The notes beneath the pieces were generated by a model that saw nothing but the letters and a program-made list of their open reading frames with translations, was not told where the DNA came from and did not search any database. A stretch of 64,000 nucleotides of DNA from Neoarius graeffei (taxonomy: Eukaryota; Chordata; Actinopteri; Siluriformes; Ariidae). The number at the start of each line of letters is the position of its first letter. The first letter of the stretch is position 1. Made by a program: the position numbers and the translations under genes. Below, in pieces: positions 46,476-58,117 of this stretch. The stretch covers positions 96,227,463-96,291,462 of the forward strand of contig NC_083570.1 of assembly GCF_027579695.1 (NCBI RefSeq). The letters are read 5' to 3'.

Positions 46476-49075
46476 AAGTCAAGTCAAGTCAAGTTTATTT
46501 GTATAGCGCTTTTAACAATAAACATTGTCGCAAAGCAGCTTTACAGAATTTGAACGACTTAAAATATGAGCTAATTTTATCCCTCATCTATCCCCAATGA
46601 GCATGCCTGTGGTGACGGTGGCAATGAAAAACTCCCTCAGACGACATGAAGAAAAAATCTTGAGAGGAACCAGACTCAAACGGGAACCCATCCCCATCCG
46701 GGCAACAACAGACAACATTAACAGTCCTATTTAATGTCAATGGGGAGGGAGTTCCATACTTGTGGAGCTGCATCAGTAAAGGCTCGGGTCCCAATCTGAG
46801 TCCTACACCTAAGGACCTTGAGGTTGCCCTGGCTGCTGGATCTTAGTGTTCTTTGTGGAGTGTAGATCTCAATAAGGTCTTTAAGGTAATTTGGTGCCAG
46901 CCCATTCAAATACTTGTATGTCAATAATGCGATCTTAAATAAGATACGATACGAAACTGGCAGCCAATGGAGATCCTTCAAAAGTGGTGTCATGTGATCG
47001 TACTTCTGGGCACCACACACAACTCTGGCTGCACAATCCTGCAGCTTTTGTAGTTTGTTGATCACACACTTTGGGGCCCCATACAACAGGGCATTGCAGT
47101 AATCTATGTTAGAAGTCACAAACGCATGGACAATTTTCTCTGTGGCTGGTTTGTCCAAATATTTCCGTATTTGCCTGATTCGCTTAAGTTGATAATGACC
47201 TTTCTGACATATATAGTTCACATGATGAGTCATTTTGAGCTGCTGGTCAAAGACCACACCGAGGTTTTTTAGTGACTGCACAGGCTTGATGTAAGAGTTT
47301 CCAACTTCAAGATCTTGAATTGTCACTTTCGCAAGCTGTTGTGGAGTTCCAAGTATCATGAACTCAGTTTTCATGTCGTTTATCTTCAACCGATGGGATA
47401 ACATCCATGCCCTGACCTTGGAGATACAGGCACGAAGGTTGTCGACAGCACCAGTCTCAGAAAAGTGGTCTCCAGGCTTGTATGACAGATACAGCTGATG
47501 GTCATCTGCATATCCGCTGACCTGGACCACAGGCAGGTGCTTCTCGATGATGTCGTACAAGGAGCACAGGTATCCCAGGAAAACCCCCGGACCAGCACAG
47601 CTTCCCTGGGGGACGCCATACTTCAGCTTGTGATGGTCAGAGATCGCATTGTTAATGATGACACGCTGGTCCTTATCTTGTAAGTAGGACTGGAACCATG
47701 AAAGTATGTTTCCTGAGATGTGAAACTGGCTCCTAAATATACTGGTGAGTATGTTCAAGCTGACCGTGTCGAAGGCGGCCGACAGGTCCAATAGGACCAG
47801 TAGCGTCACCTTCTGAGAGTCCATGTTGTTGATAATATCAGAGTGAATTTTTACCAACAATGTCTCCGTACTATGGTACTCCTTGTATGCAGAGTTCATG
47901 CTGGAGAATCTGTCAATCTGCTTCAGGTGAGCTACATACTGTGTGAGGCCAGCCTTCTCAACTAGCTTGGACATGAATGACAAATTACTCACTGGTCTAA
48001 AATTATTGAATATAAGCTCAAGTCCCATCTTCTTAAGCAGTGGTATGATGAGTGCAATCTTCCAGTTGCTGGGGAAGACACCTTCATGCAAAGAAGTGTT
48101 CACAATATCAGTGATTGGCTGGATTAGCACATCAATACACTGCTTCAGGAGGGCTGTGGGTATTGGATCCAGCCGTGATGACTTGGTTTTGGACTTGTTG
48201 ATGAGTTTCCTAACATCATCAGTGGACAACATGTTAAAGTCAGTAAATTGGTAATCTCTAGGAGCACAGCTACCATAGTTACACATATTAGGAATAGTCT
48301 CTGAGTGAATGATGTCCTCGATATCACTCATTATCTTATCAATTTTGTCAATGAAAAAACTAGAGAAATCTTCACACAGTTGCTGATTGCTGTTACACTC
48401 AGGGTACAGAGAAACTGCAGCACCCTCTGTAAGGTTCTTAATCAACTTAAACAGCTTCTGTTGGTCACTACCACATTTCTGAACCTCGTTGCTATAGTAT
48501 ATAGTCTTTACTTCATTACACCTCCTGATGTACTCAGATCTAGCTTGCCTAAATTTCAGATGGTCATCAACTGTCTGTGATTTCAACCAAGCTCTCTCTA
48601 ACTTTCGTTTCTCTCTCTTCATAGATCTGAGTTCTGTGTTGTACCACGGTGGGGTGTACTTGATCCTGATAGTCTTAGAGATCAAGGGAGCATGTACATC
48701 CAGTAAACTTCTCAAGGACTTGGCATACAACTCTGCTTTCTCTGTAGCAGACATGTCTTTCATGTTACCCAATTCACTCTGTGTAATGTCTCTCTTAAAA
48801 TGGTTGCGGTCAATGCTCTTAATTCTCCTAAACTGAATGTCTTTGGTCTCACACATTGACTTGCGGATCTTCATATGAGTCTTGACAACCGCATGGTCTG
48901 ACAAGAAATGCATAGTCTCAGGTGGATCCAGCATGATGTCATCACAGTCTCTAGTAATCAGCAAGTCAAGTGTGTGGCCCTTCTCATGTGTTGGTGACTG
49001 CACATGATTCCGTAGGTTAAGACACAACAAACTCGAGTGAGCAAGCGAGTGGGGACTGACAGCATCCATACATCC
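46476..49075 (-). mobile_element. LINE-C, 5'-truncated L2/CR1-like retrotransposon
   Basis: The 3' end is (ACTTG)n on the minus strand after AATAAAC, preceded by a 3' UTR with GCTGCTTTGCGACAATG. One long frame fills the rest. The 5' end stops inside the endonuclease domain where LINE-D sequence begins. No frame-breaking mutation is seen, so the insertion is probably recent. Confidence 0.88.
46727..49069 (-). CDS. LINE-C endonuclease end plus reverse transcriptase
   Basis: The 780-codon frame begins in the endonuclease (GHTLDLLITRDCDD, FLSDHAVVKTHM). After a linker, the reverse transcriptase shows [71 protein letters not shown] and the catalytic YADDHQLYLSY, then LGVVFDQQLKM and a C-terminal HWLPVSYRILFKIALLTYK segment. 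The N-terminal catalytic part of the endonuclease is missing, so it cannot mobilise itself. Confidence 0.88.
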   Translation of the reverse strand: MDAVSPHSLAHSSLLCLNLRNHVQSPTHEKGHTLDLLITRDCDDIMLDPPETMHFLSDHAVVKTHMKIRKSMCETKDIQFRRIKSIDRNHFKRDITQSELGNMKDMSATEKAELYAKSLRSLLDVHAPLISKTIRIKYTPPWYNTELRSMKREKRKLERAWLKSQTVDDHLKFRQARSEYIRRCNEVKTIYYSNEVQKCGSDQQKLFKLIKNLTEGAAVSLYPECNSNQQLCEDFSSFFIDKIDKIMSDIEDIIHSETIPNMCNYGSCAPRDYQFTDFNMLSTDDVRKLINKSKTKSSRLDPIPTALLKQCIDVLIQPITDIVNTSLHEGVFPSNWKIALIIPLLKKMGLELIFNNFRPVSNLSFMSKLVEKAGLTQYVAHLKQIDRFSSMNSAYKEYHSTETLLVKIHSDIINNMDSQKVTLLVLLDLSAAFDTVSLNILTSIFRSQFHISGNILSWFQSYLQDKDQRVIINNAISDHHKLKYGVPQGSCAGPGVFLGYLCSLYDIIEKHLPVVQVSGYADDHQLYLSYKPGDHFSETGAVDNLRACISKVRAWMLSHRLKINDMKTEFMILGTPQQLAKVTIQDLEVGNSYIKPVQSLKNLGVVFDQQLKMTHHVNYICQKGHYQLKRIRQIRKYLDKPATEKIVHAFVTSNIDYCNALLYGAPKCVINKLQKLQDCAARVVCGAQKYDHMTPLLKDLHWLPVSYRILFKIALLTYKYLNGLAPNYLKDLIEIYTPQRTLRSSSQGNLKVLRCRTQIGTRAFTDAAPQVWNSLPIDIK

Positions 49076-49233
49076 CAGTTTACCAAAACACTCTATGTCT
49101 GAGGACCCTCCAGATCTACACCTTTACCTCATAAACACCATTAACAAAAGGCTTGACTAAACAGATATGTTTTCAGCCTAGACTTAAACAATGAGACTGT
49201 GTCTGATTCCCGAACACTACTTGGAAGGCTGTT

Positions 49234-49560
49234 CTATAACTGTGGGGCTTTGTAAGAAAAGGCTCTGCCCCCTGATGTAGCCTTCACGATACGAGGTACC
49301 AGCAGATAGCCTGCACCTTTTGATCCAAGTAGGCGTGGCGGGTCATAGAGGAGCAGAAGTTCACTCAGGTACTGTGGTGCGAGACCATTCAGTGCTTTAA
49401 AGGTCAATAGTAGTACTTTATAATCAATATGCAATTTGATTGGGAGCCAATGCAGTGTGGATAAGACAGGGGTGATGTGGTCATATTTTCTAGTTCTAGT
49501 AAGGACTTTTGCTGCTGCATTTTGAACTAACTGGAGCTTGTTTATGCATTTATTGAACAT
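49234..49560 (-). pseudogene. LINE-D C-terminal domain
   Basis: LQLVQNAAAKVLTRTRKYDH, ITPVLSTLHWLPIKLHIDYK and VLLLTFKALNGLAPQYLSEL are the conserved C-terminal segment of CR1/L2 polyproteins. A frameshift separates it from the RT region. Confidence 0.8.
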
Positions 49561-49682
49561 CCAGACAGTAAGGCATTACAATAATCCAACCTGGAGGTAA
49601 CGAAAGCATGAACTAGTTTTTCCACATCATGTAGTAACATTAAATTTTTTTATCTTAGCAATATTTCTGAGACGAAAGAAAG

Positions 49683-51128
49683 CTATCCAGGTAATGTTAT
49701 CAATGTGAGTTTTGAATGAAAGACTGGATCAATAATCACTCCGAGGTCTTTTACTGCTGCACGTGAAGAAACAGAAAGGCCATCCAGAGTCACTGTGTAA
49801 TCAGAAAACTTACTTCTAGCTGCATGTGGTCCTAGTACAAGTACTTCAGTCTTGTCAGAGTTAAGCAGAAGGAAATCAATAAGCATCCAGTGTCTAATGT
49901 CCTTTACACATTCCTCAATTCTATTAAGCTGGTGTCTCTCATCAGGTTTTGCAGAAACATACAACTGTATGTCATCAGCATAACAATGGAAACTAATACA
50001 ATGTTTACGGGGGTGGCACGGTGGTGTAGTGGTTAGCGCTGTCACCTCACAGCAAGAAGGTCCAGGTTCAAGCCCCGTGGCCAGCGAGGGCCTTTCTGTG
50101 CAGAGTTTGCATGTTCTCCCCGTGTCCGCGTGGGTTTTCTCCGGGTGCTCCGGTTTCCCCCACAGTCCAAAGACATGCAGGTTAGGTTAACTGGTGACTC
50201 TAAATTGACCGTAGGTGTGAATGTGAGTGTGAATGGTTGTCTGTGTCTATGTGTCAGCCCTGTGATGACCTGGCGACTTGTCCATGGTGTACCCCGCCTC
50301 TCGCCCGTAGTCAGCTGGGATAGGCTCCAGCTTGCCTGCGACCCTGTAGAACAGGATAAAGCAGCTAGAGATAATGAGATGAGATGAGAGACAATGTTTA
50401 CGAATAATATCACCCAGAGGTAACATATATAAAGAAAAAAGCAGTGGACCCAAGACAGAACCTTGTGGAACACCAAACTTTACCTCAGTATGTCTAGAAA
50501 TATCACCATTTATATCAACATACTGATAGCGATCAGTTAAATAAGACCTGAGCCAGGAGAGGGCCGTTCCCTTAACTCCCACAACATTTTCTAGTCTATC
50601 CAGATGAATGGAATGATCAGTGGTATCAAATGCTGCACTAAGGTCAAGCAACACAAGCAGTGAGACACAGCCCTGATCAGACACCAACAGTAAGTCATTT
50701 ACTACTTTAACCAGAGCTGTCTCTGTGCTATGATGAGGTCTAAATCCTGACTGATACATTTCATGGATGTTATTCCTATGTAAATATAAGCAATATAAGC
50801 ATAACTGCTGTGCCACAGCTTTTTCAAGGATCTTGGAGATAAAGGGGAGGTTTGATACTGGCCAATAATTGGATAGCTGACAGGGATCAAGGTCAGGCTT
50901 TTTAATCAGGGGTTTGATAACTGCTAGTTTAAAGGATTTGGGTACATAGCTAATCGTAAGAGAAGAATTTATTATTTTTAGAAGTGGTTCAATTACTTCA
51001 GGTATTATCTGTTTGAATAGACGTGTAGGTAAGGGATCTAGTACACAAATTGAGGCTTTTGATGCCGAGATTAATGAAAGTAATTCAGTTTCTTTTAGGG
51101 GAGTAAAACATTCGAACACTACGTTCAC
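49683..51128 (-). pseudogene. LINE-D reverse transcriptase, split by a SINE
   Basis: [66 protein letters not shown] and [20 protein letters not shown] lie right of the SINE at 50010-50390. FHCYADDIQLYVSAKPDERH, with an intact YADD, lies left of it. Without the SINE the two halves are adjacent. Confidence 0.85.
50010..50390 (+). repeat. SINE, tail type A, inside the LINE-D reverse transcriptase
   Basis: Complete copy. Target duplication ACAATGTTTACG (12 bp) lies at 49998-50009 and 50391-50402. Opposite orientation to its host LINE. Confidence 0.95.
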
Positions 51129-51817
51129 ACTGCAGGCTGAAGTGACTCAAATCCGATTTTTTCGCCCATATGTGACCTGTATCCGATCTTTTATTGACAA
51201 TATGAATGACACAGATCCGATTTTTTCAAATCCAACCCAGGCCGTTTGGATATGTGGTCCTAATTCCGATTCCTGTCCGATCTTTTCATATGCGACTTCA
51301 GTCTGAACCGCCAGGTCGCATTCATCCGACTTACATGTCATCAACAAGCCACAAACATCACTATTCTGCACTGAAGTAGGCGGCGGGTCTCTCAAAAAAA
51401 GTTACAACAACATGGCTTTGATGTTCCTTTGAACGGAGGTTGCAGTCACTACCCCGCAGAACGCCTGAGCCAAAACCCTTGCCCTCTTCCTTCTCAACCT
51501 CCTCCTTAACATCAGGCTATTGTGCATGTTCTGGCTCCGTCGCAACAACAACTGCATCATCGCCAGGTACTCCATGCTGGCTACTGTCATACACAGGAAA
51601 CTTTAGGTTACTTCCGTAAACACTGGCCATGCTCACTGCGTGTGACGTCGTCGTATCCTGCAATGCACATGCGGAACACTTTTAGGTCGCTTTTCGTTCA
51701 TACTGAGGATCACATACAAGTCGTATATATTTGTTAATGTGAACGACCTCACAAAAAAATCGGATTTCACAAAAAAATCGGAATTGAGCATTAAGCCTTG
51801 CAGTGTGAACATAGTGT
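51116..51817 (-). mobile_element. Harbinger-like MITE inside LINE-D
   Basis: ACACTACGTTCACACTGCAG pairs with the inverse of the right end, CTTGCAGTGTGAACATAGTGT. Subterminal AATCCGATTTTTT/AAAAAATCGGA motifs recur. A minus-strand frame starting MTVASMEYLAMMQLLLRRSQ contains a basic RRRLRRKRAR run, like N-termini of Harbinger nucleases. The rest of a transposase is absent. The target duplication is not certain. Confidence 0.7.
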
Positions 51818-52490
51818 AATTGATGATCTGATAGTTATATTGTTAACTACAGGGTCATTTACATTGTCTGACCTTAAATTAGTAGTTTGAATTTTTTGTC
51901 GGATATTCTCAATTTTGTCATTAAAAAAATTCATGAAATCATTGCTACTACATACTACAGGTGTGCATGTGTCTATAGTGGACTTATTCCTGGTTAATTT
52001 TGCTCCAGTATTAAATAGGAATCTAGGATTATTTTTGTTATCTTCTATTAGGGAGGAGAGATATGTTGATCTCGCAGCACTAAGAGCTTTTCTATACTTC
52101 AGGAAGCTCTCCTTCCATGCTAATTTGAACACTACCAATTTTGTTTGACGCCATTTATGGTACGCTCCAATTTTCGAGTGGTCTGTTCTAATGTGCGAGT
52201 GTCATCATTATACCAGGGTGCTAATTTTTTTGTCTCTGACCATTTTCCTTTTTAGAGGAGCTACATTATCTAAGGTATGGCGGAATGTTGACTCTAAGCA
52301 TTCAGTTGCCTGATCAAGTTCTGCAGGGGCTGACAGTGACCCAATCAAAGTTGATAACTCTGGGAGATCATTTATAAAGCTCTGTGCAGTAGTTGGCATG
52401 AATGTATGTTTAATACAGTAGCGTGGTGAAGTGCATATATTATTGCTCAGACATATTTTGAATGAGATGAGATAATGATCTGAGATAACT

Positions 52491-53604
52491 TCAGACTGTG
52501 GAAGTATGACTATATTTTCTACATTTAACATGAATTTTAGTATTAAATTGAGGGTGTGACCACAATTGGGTCGGTCCTATGACATTCTGATTAATCCCTA
52601 CTGAATCTAAAATGGACACAAATGCTGTTTTCAAAGGGTCTTCTGGGTTATCGAAGTGAATATTAAAATCTCTGACAACTAAACCTTTGTCTAAGGAAAT
52701 AACCAGATCTAAGATAAAATCTGCAAATTCAGAAAGAAACTCAGAATATGGCCCCGGGGGCCTGTAAATAATAAGTAACAGAATTAACTGGATAGACTTA
52801 TTTTTCAAAGCTACATACATTATATGAGTATGAAGAACTTCAAATGTATTAAATTTATAACCAGGTTTTTGTGTTACACCTAGATAATCATTATAAATAA
52901 TTGCAACGCCTCCTCCTCTGCCAGTTAGACGAGGCTGGTGTATATAACTGTATCCAGGAGGACTCGCTTCATTTAATGCTATATATTCATTTGGGGGGCG
53001 GCACAGTGGTGTAGTGGTTAGCGCTGTCGCCTCACAGCAAGAAGATCCGGGTTCGAGCCCCATGGCCAGCGAGGGCCTTTCTGTGTGGAGTTTGCATGTT
53101 CTGTCCGTGTGGGTTTCCTCCAGGTGCTCCGGTTTCCCCCACAGTCCAAAGACATGCAGGTTAGGTTAACTGGTGACTCTAAATTGACCGTAGGTGTGAG
53201 TGTGAATGGTTGTCTGTGTCTATGTGTCAGCCCTGTGATGACCTGGCGACTTGTCCAGGGTGTACCCCGCCTTTTGCCCGTAGTCAGCTGGGATAGGCTC
53301 CAGCTTGCCTGCGACCCTGTAGAACAGGATAAAGCGGCTAGAGATAATGAGATGAGATGAGATATTCATTTGGCTTAATCCATGTTTCAGTTGAACAAAG
53401 TACATTAAACTCCTGATCAGTAATGAGTTCATTATCCATTAGCGCTTTAAATGTAAGACATCTAATATTTAATAGCCCCACCTTTAGATCAAAGGTGCTG
53501 GCAGCAGCTGTACAGTCAGTATGATCTAATTTTATATTGATTAGGTTACTGGAACAAACTCTCTGAATATTTCTACCTTTTTGTTTAGCTCGGGGAACAG
53601 ACAC
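52491..53604 (-). pseudogene. LINE-D endonuclease, split by a SINE
   Basis: KVGLLNIRCLTFKALMDNEL and FNVLCSTETWIKPNEY start the APE-type endonuclease at 53520-53360. The SINE at 52995-53361 intervenes. It resumes NEYIALNEASPPGYSYIHQP, RGGGVAIIYND and VVRDFNIHFDNPEDPL. Asn-Glu-Tyr is repeated on both sides because the SINE duplicated its target. Confidence 0.82.
52995..53361 (+). repeat. SINE, tail type A, inside the LINE-D endonuclease
   Basis: Complete copy. Target duplication ATATTCATTTGG (12 bp) lies at 52983-52994 and 53362-53373. Confidence 0.95.
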
Positions 53605-53700
53605 AGTCTCGATGTAGTGGACCCTGAGTGACGACTCTATGCAGCTAGCAGACAGTCAGTTTAGCCTGTTCGTCTGCTCCCTGGCCTTGACTCTGGATTG

Positions 53701-54105
53701 TCAGAAATTAACTAGGCTTGTTCTGAGACTATGACCTATGCGGCAAGAAATGAGAGCAGCACCTTCCCGAGTGGGATGGATACCGTCCCGCCCTAACAGG
53801 CCAGCAGTGCCCTCAAAATTAGCCCAATTATCTATAAAGCCCACACGGTTTTCAGAGCACCACTTGGACAACCAGCAGTTCAGCGACCATAACCTGCTGT
53901 AAGCTACATCGCCAAGCCACATTGGGATGGGGCCAGTGCATACTACAGCATCGGACATCGCCTTCGCTAATTTAAACACCTCTACAAAGTTACTCTTAGT
54001 AACCTCAGACTGACAAAGGCGTATATCATTAGCTCCTGCATGGATAACTATCTTTGAGAACCTGTGCTTGCCTAGGACCCTAAGATTACCTGCTATGTCT
54101 GGCAC
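53701..54105 (-). pseudogene. LINE-D ORF1 esterase (SGNH) domain fragment
   Basis: The stretch FSKIVIHAGANDIRLCQSEV carries the G-x-N-D block and LLGRDGIHPTREGAALIS the D-G-x-H catalytic block of SGNH/GDSL hydrolases. CR1- and L2-type LINEs encode such an esterase in ORF1. The Ser block upstream is not in the same open frame. Role in transposition is not settled. Confidence 0.78.
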
Positions 54106-54343
54106 CCTGGCTCCCGGTATACACCTGACTAAAGCTGCTGGTGCCCCAAAGGCTGAGCTAATTTCACGTGTCGTATGATAGAGTCCCCTATAACCAGAGC
54201 TCTTTCAGGTTTATCAGTGGGTGCATCACTAAGTAGAGCAAACCTGTTTGACACATGACACGGAGAGGAGTGGTGCGCCCATGGGCGAGCCTCAGCAGTA
54301 GCTTTGGCTCTAGCTTATGCCGCCGAGTCGTCACCCATTCGCC

Positions 54344-54619
54344 TCACTGTAAGGGTTTTAATGCCAGAGTTGGGGGATTACTAACTCCACCTAGGGCATC
54401 CAGACTTTCCCTTACAGAAACTACACTGTTCTCATTCTCACTGGCCTTCTCTAAAGCCTGGACACGCGCTTCTAACACTGTAATCTTCTCCATCAGAGAG
54501 ATAACTAATCTGCACTCATCACAAATAAAGCTATCACTAGCGATGGAGGAAGAATGACTAAACATCCTGCACTCAGCACACTGAACAGGCTGAAGATGTG
54601 CCATGATGAAAAGGTTCAC
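54344..54619 (-). pseudogene. LINE-D ORF1 N-terminus: zinc-binding and coiled-coil
   Basis: MAHLQPVQCAECRMFSHSSS is followed by FICDECRLVISLMEKI, giving paired C-x2-C motifs of a PHD/zinc-ribbon type. The segment VLEARVQALEKASENEN then forms a heptad-rich coiled coil. This is the ORF1 layout of CR1/L2 LINEs, thought to help form the RNA-protein particle. Confidence 0.75.
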
Positions 54620-54887
54620 GTACCTTAATCAAAGATCTGTTGATATTAAAGCAGATCCGATGTGGATGGCCTCTGCTTGTGGTCTTTAAGCAGGAGGAGA
54701 AAGAAAAAGAAAGCTTCCGGTCTCTGCGTTCTTCTGAAAAAAGAGAGAGAAAAAAGCAGAAAAAGGAAAGCAAAAGTGGAAAGTACAAAAAGGAAAGCAA
54801 CAGTACAATAAAAATGAAGAGGATCTGGAAAATTATCTGTAGAAAAAAATTAAAAAAGATTTAACTAACACAGAGATTGACAACCAT

Positions 54888-55075
54888 TCACAGTAGCCAT
54901 TTGACATAATCCAAATGTCTTTGGACTGAACAGGAGCACCCAGAGAAAACCCACACAGGTACGCAGAGAACATGCAAACTCCACATAGAAGGGATTCAAT
55001 CGGCCATGAGTTTAGAACCAAGGACGTTCTTGTTGTGAGGCGAAAGTGCTAACCACTGCACCATGCTGCCTCCAT
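54888..55075 (-). repeat. degraded SINE fragment
   Basis: AAATGTCTTTGGACTG, GAGAACATGCAAACTCCACA and GCTAACCACTGCACCATGCT are the SINE body and head, reversed and diverged. It adjoins the LINE-D 5' end. Confidence 0.8.
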
Positions 55076-55079
55076 CTGT

Positions 55080-56590
55080 GCAACCAATAGAGTTAAAATA
55101 GAGAGCAGACTGGTCATGTGATCACATTCTTTCATGGAGAGCCTGGAATATAATGGTAAAAAGAACTCATACAACACCAGAGATTTCAGAAATCAGCCAT
55201 TTTAGCTGACTTTGGATCTCTCTTTCTGCTTTGGAGCTCATTATGTTTCAGTCGAGCATTTTCAAAGTCCCCAGGTCAAACACTTTGTTTACCCATTCAA
55301 AATTGGGAGAAAAGTTTTTAAAAAAAAGTATCTGTATTTATTTTTAATGGATGGTGAACCTGTAATCCATTTACAATATTAAACCTCTGTTTATTGCAAT
55401 CTTTTGATTTATTTAAGTATATACCTACCAAAATTTTATATTGTTTTGCTTTGTTTATGATTCAGAAATAAAAATGTCTTTTCAGTCATAATTTTTCTTC
55501 ATTCAGAATGTGTTAAAAATATTCTGAGAATTGAATGGAATCTTAATCATAAAGCCAGTATCATGAATCAAATGGAGTTGAATCATGACCAGAGTGTATC
55601 AGTACAGTGTCTTGAAGCATTACATTTTAGCAACCTGTGACATGCTTGACTGGTAGTTACAGTAAATCCCCTAAATACATCTCAATATCAAGTGATAATA
55701 AAAATAAAATATTAGATAGACGATCACAATTGTACACTCCAAGAATCTTGTACCAAAACATTAATTTTAGTTTTGTTCACACCGTGCTATTATTTTATTT
55801 CAAGTTTTCATATCATGCACCTCTTTTATGTCATTTCTGTGGTGTCCAAATATATAAAATTTTGCAGGAGCCTCACACTCAAACCAACTGACCAACACAA
55901 ACACCTGCAGCTTAGCCTTACTGAAATGCATTTTTTTACCCTGTTTCTTTACTTCATTTCTTTCAAAATTGGATAACTGTAGCCTGTTATATGGTTTTCC
56001 TTTATAGCTCACGGTCCCGAGACCTGCACAAATTAGGGTGCGTTTAATGTAAATTAGATGTATGGGAGGGTAAATTGGGGTGTTCCATATGCTTCTGACA
56101 TGTAAACAAGGCACTAGTGAGTGAGAAACTGAGTCTACGCAGCTGTAATGATTCACTATTTGCACTCAAATCACAACTTGTTTTGATGGTGGATGAGTTT
56201 GATGAATCAGATGGAGATTCATTTATATCAGTTTGTTCACTTTTTTCTGTGCAACATAGATTAAAAAAAGCCAATATGGATCACTGTTAATTATGATATT
56301 AAAGTAAATGATATTCTGCAGGTTTTACCTGTCTCACAGTGTGATTAGATATCTGATGTGCTGGGCCAATGGTAGCTCAAAAGTTAAATAAAAATTCTAG
56401 CATTTTAATGACCTACTTTCCATCTTCTCTATGTGTATTACAAAGAGACAAGAATGTCTATATATTTCTGAGCAAAGCAGATTAAGACAAGTCTGGAATA
56501 TTCCTTTAATGCTCTGCAATAGTCAACTGTCAATAGGTGTAATTGTATGCTTGCATTGAATTCTGTCTTGTTTCTTTTGATTAAAAAAAG
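55080..56590. other. intergenic; nothing recognised
   Basis: AT-rich sequence with no long frame that resembles a known protein. A 76-codon minus-strand frame near 56044-56274 (MAFFNLCCTEKSEQTDINES) has no recognisable domain or splice context. Confidence 0.5.
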
Positions 56591-56592
56591 TA

Positions 56593-57200
56593 CAAACCCC
56601 ATTTCCAGAAAACTTGGGATATTCAAAAATTCAGTAAAAACAAAAATATGTGATTTGTTAATTCATATAACCTTTATTTATCTGACAAAGGCACAAAGAA
56701 AAGATTTTCAATAGTTTTACTGACCAACTTAATTGTATTTTGTAAATATAAATGAAGTTAGAAATTGATGTCTGCAACACACTCAAAAAAAGTTGGGACA
56801 GAGGCATTACTCCCCTTGTATCACATCACCTTTCCTTTTAATAACACTTTTTAATTGTATGGTATCTGAGGATACTAATTGGAGCAGATTTGCAATTGGA
56901 ATTTTTGTCCATTTTTGCTAGATACAAGACTTCAGCTTCTCAACAGTCTGTGGTCACCATTGTCTGATTCTCCTCTTCATGATGTGCCATACATTCTCAA
57001 TAACAGACAGATCTGGACTGGCAGCAGGCCAGTCAAGCACACACACTCTGTGTCTACAAAGCCATGCTGTTGTAGCCCATGCAGAATGAGGCCTGGCATT
57101 GTTTTGCTGAAATAAGCATGGACTTCGCAGGAAGAGACATTGCCTTGATGAATATGTCTCTCTAAAATCCCAATATATGCCCCAATATATCAATAATACC

Positions 57201-57243
<43 letters not shown>

Positions 57244-57878
57244 TACCCATGCCGTGGGCACTGATGTACCCCCATGGCTTCCTCCTTGCATAATATAGTT
57301 TCAGGTTGCATTTCTGGATGCAACAGTGGACTCTTAAGTGGCAATGGTTTTCTGAAGTACTCCTGAGCCCATGTGGCTATATTTGACACATTAACATGAT
57401 AGCTTATCAGGCAGTGCCATCTGAAGGTTCAAAGGTCATGCACATTCAACAGTGGTTTCCGACTTTGCCCTTTACACACTCTGATGTCTCCAAATTACCT
57501 GAATCTTTTCACAATATTATACTGTAGATTCTGAAAGACCTACAATCTTGCGTTAAGAAATGTTCTTTTTGAACTGACTAACAATTATCTCATAAATTTT
57601 GGTACAAAGGAGTGAGCCACAACTCATCCTTGCTTGCAAAGACTGAGCCTTTGGGGCATGCTCCTTTTATACCCAATCATGTTACTAATTAACCTGCTTA
57701 TTGTGGAATCTTTCAAAATGGTGTTACTTGAATATCCTGTAAACTTTTTAGTCTTATTTTGCCTCTATCCCAACTTTTTTTTTGAGTGTGTTGCAGGCAT
57801 CAAATTCTAACTTTGTTTATATTTACAAAATAGAATTAAGTTGGTCAGTAAAACTATTGAAAATATTTTCTTTGTACT
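56593..57878 (-). mobile_element. Tc1-like transposon, right end lost
   Basis: The left end CAAACCCCATTTCCAGAAAA is TA-flanked. Minus-strand remnants include CLFQQNNARPHSAW and VLDWPAASPDLSVIENVWHI, the second and third catalytic blocks, the second Asp being Asn. A (CA)n run at 57203-57242 sits inside. It stops at GTCAGTTAA where the fold-back element begins. Confidence 0.8.
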
Positions 57879-57880
57879 TT

Positions 57881-58077
57881 TGTCAGTTAATCCTCTGGGG
57901 TCTGAGGGTATTTTCTGGCACTCTAATGACTTTGGCATGCTCTGATTTTGTTGTCAGTTTCAACAAATCTAAGCAATATTTTCAAAGTCATGTGACTTTT
58001 TTGTATTCAGCACAAGTTCAGCTACAATAATATCTATGTAATATGTATGTCATGATTGCACTTTCAAAAAATAACAG

Positions 58078-58117
<40 letters not shown>

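Larger units (their letters stand above)
49076..54860 (-). mobile_element. LINE-D, near full-length CR1/L2-like retrotransposon with three insertions
   Basis: Read right to left it has a purine-rich 5' UTR (54620-54860), ORF1 pieces (54619-54344 and 54105-53701), endonuclease (53604-52491), and reverse transcriptase (51128-49234). Two SINEs and a Harbinger-like MITE interrupt it. Removing them brings protein motifs into the normal order. Scattered stops and frameshifts make it inactive. Confidence 0.85.

Noticed and set aside
54573..54864. Lys/Glu- and Phe/Ser-rich frames on both strands
   Set aside because: They translate the purine-rich 5' UTR of LINE-D.
56954..57250. Frame beginning with a Val-Cys run
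   Set aside because: The start is a (CA)n microsatellite; only the later Tc1 transposase part is meaningful.
58078..58117. Possible CRISPR-like or tandem array
   Set aside because: It is a simple (AAT)n microsatellite, the tail of a retroelement. No direct-repeat/spacer array exists in the window.
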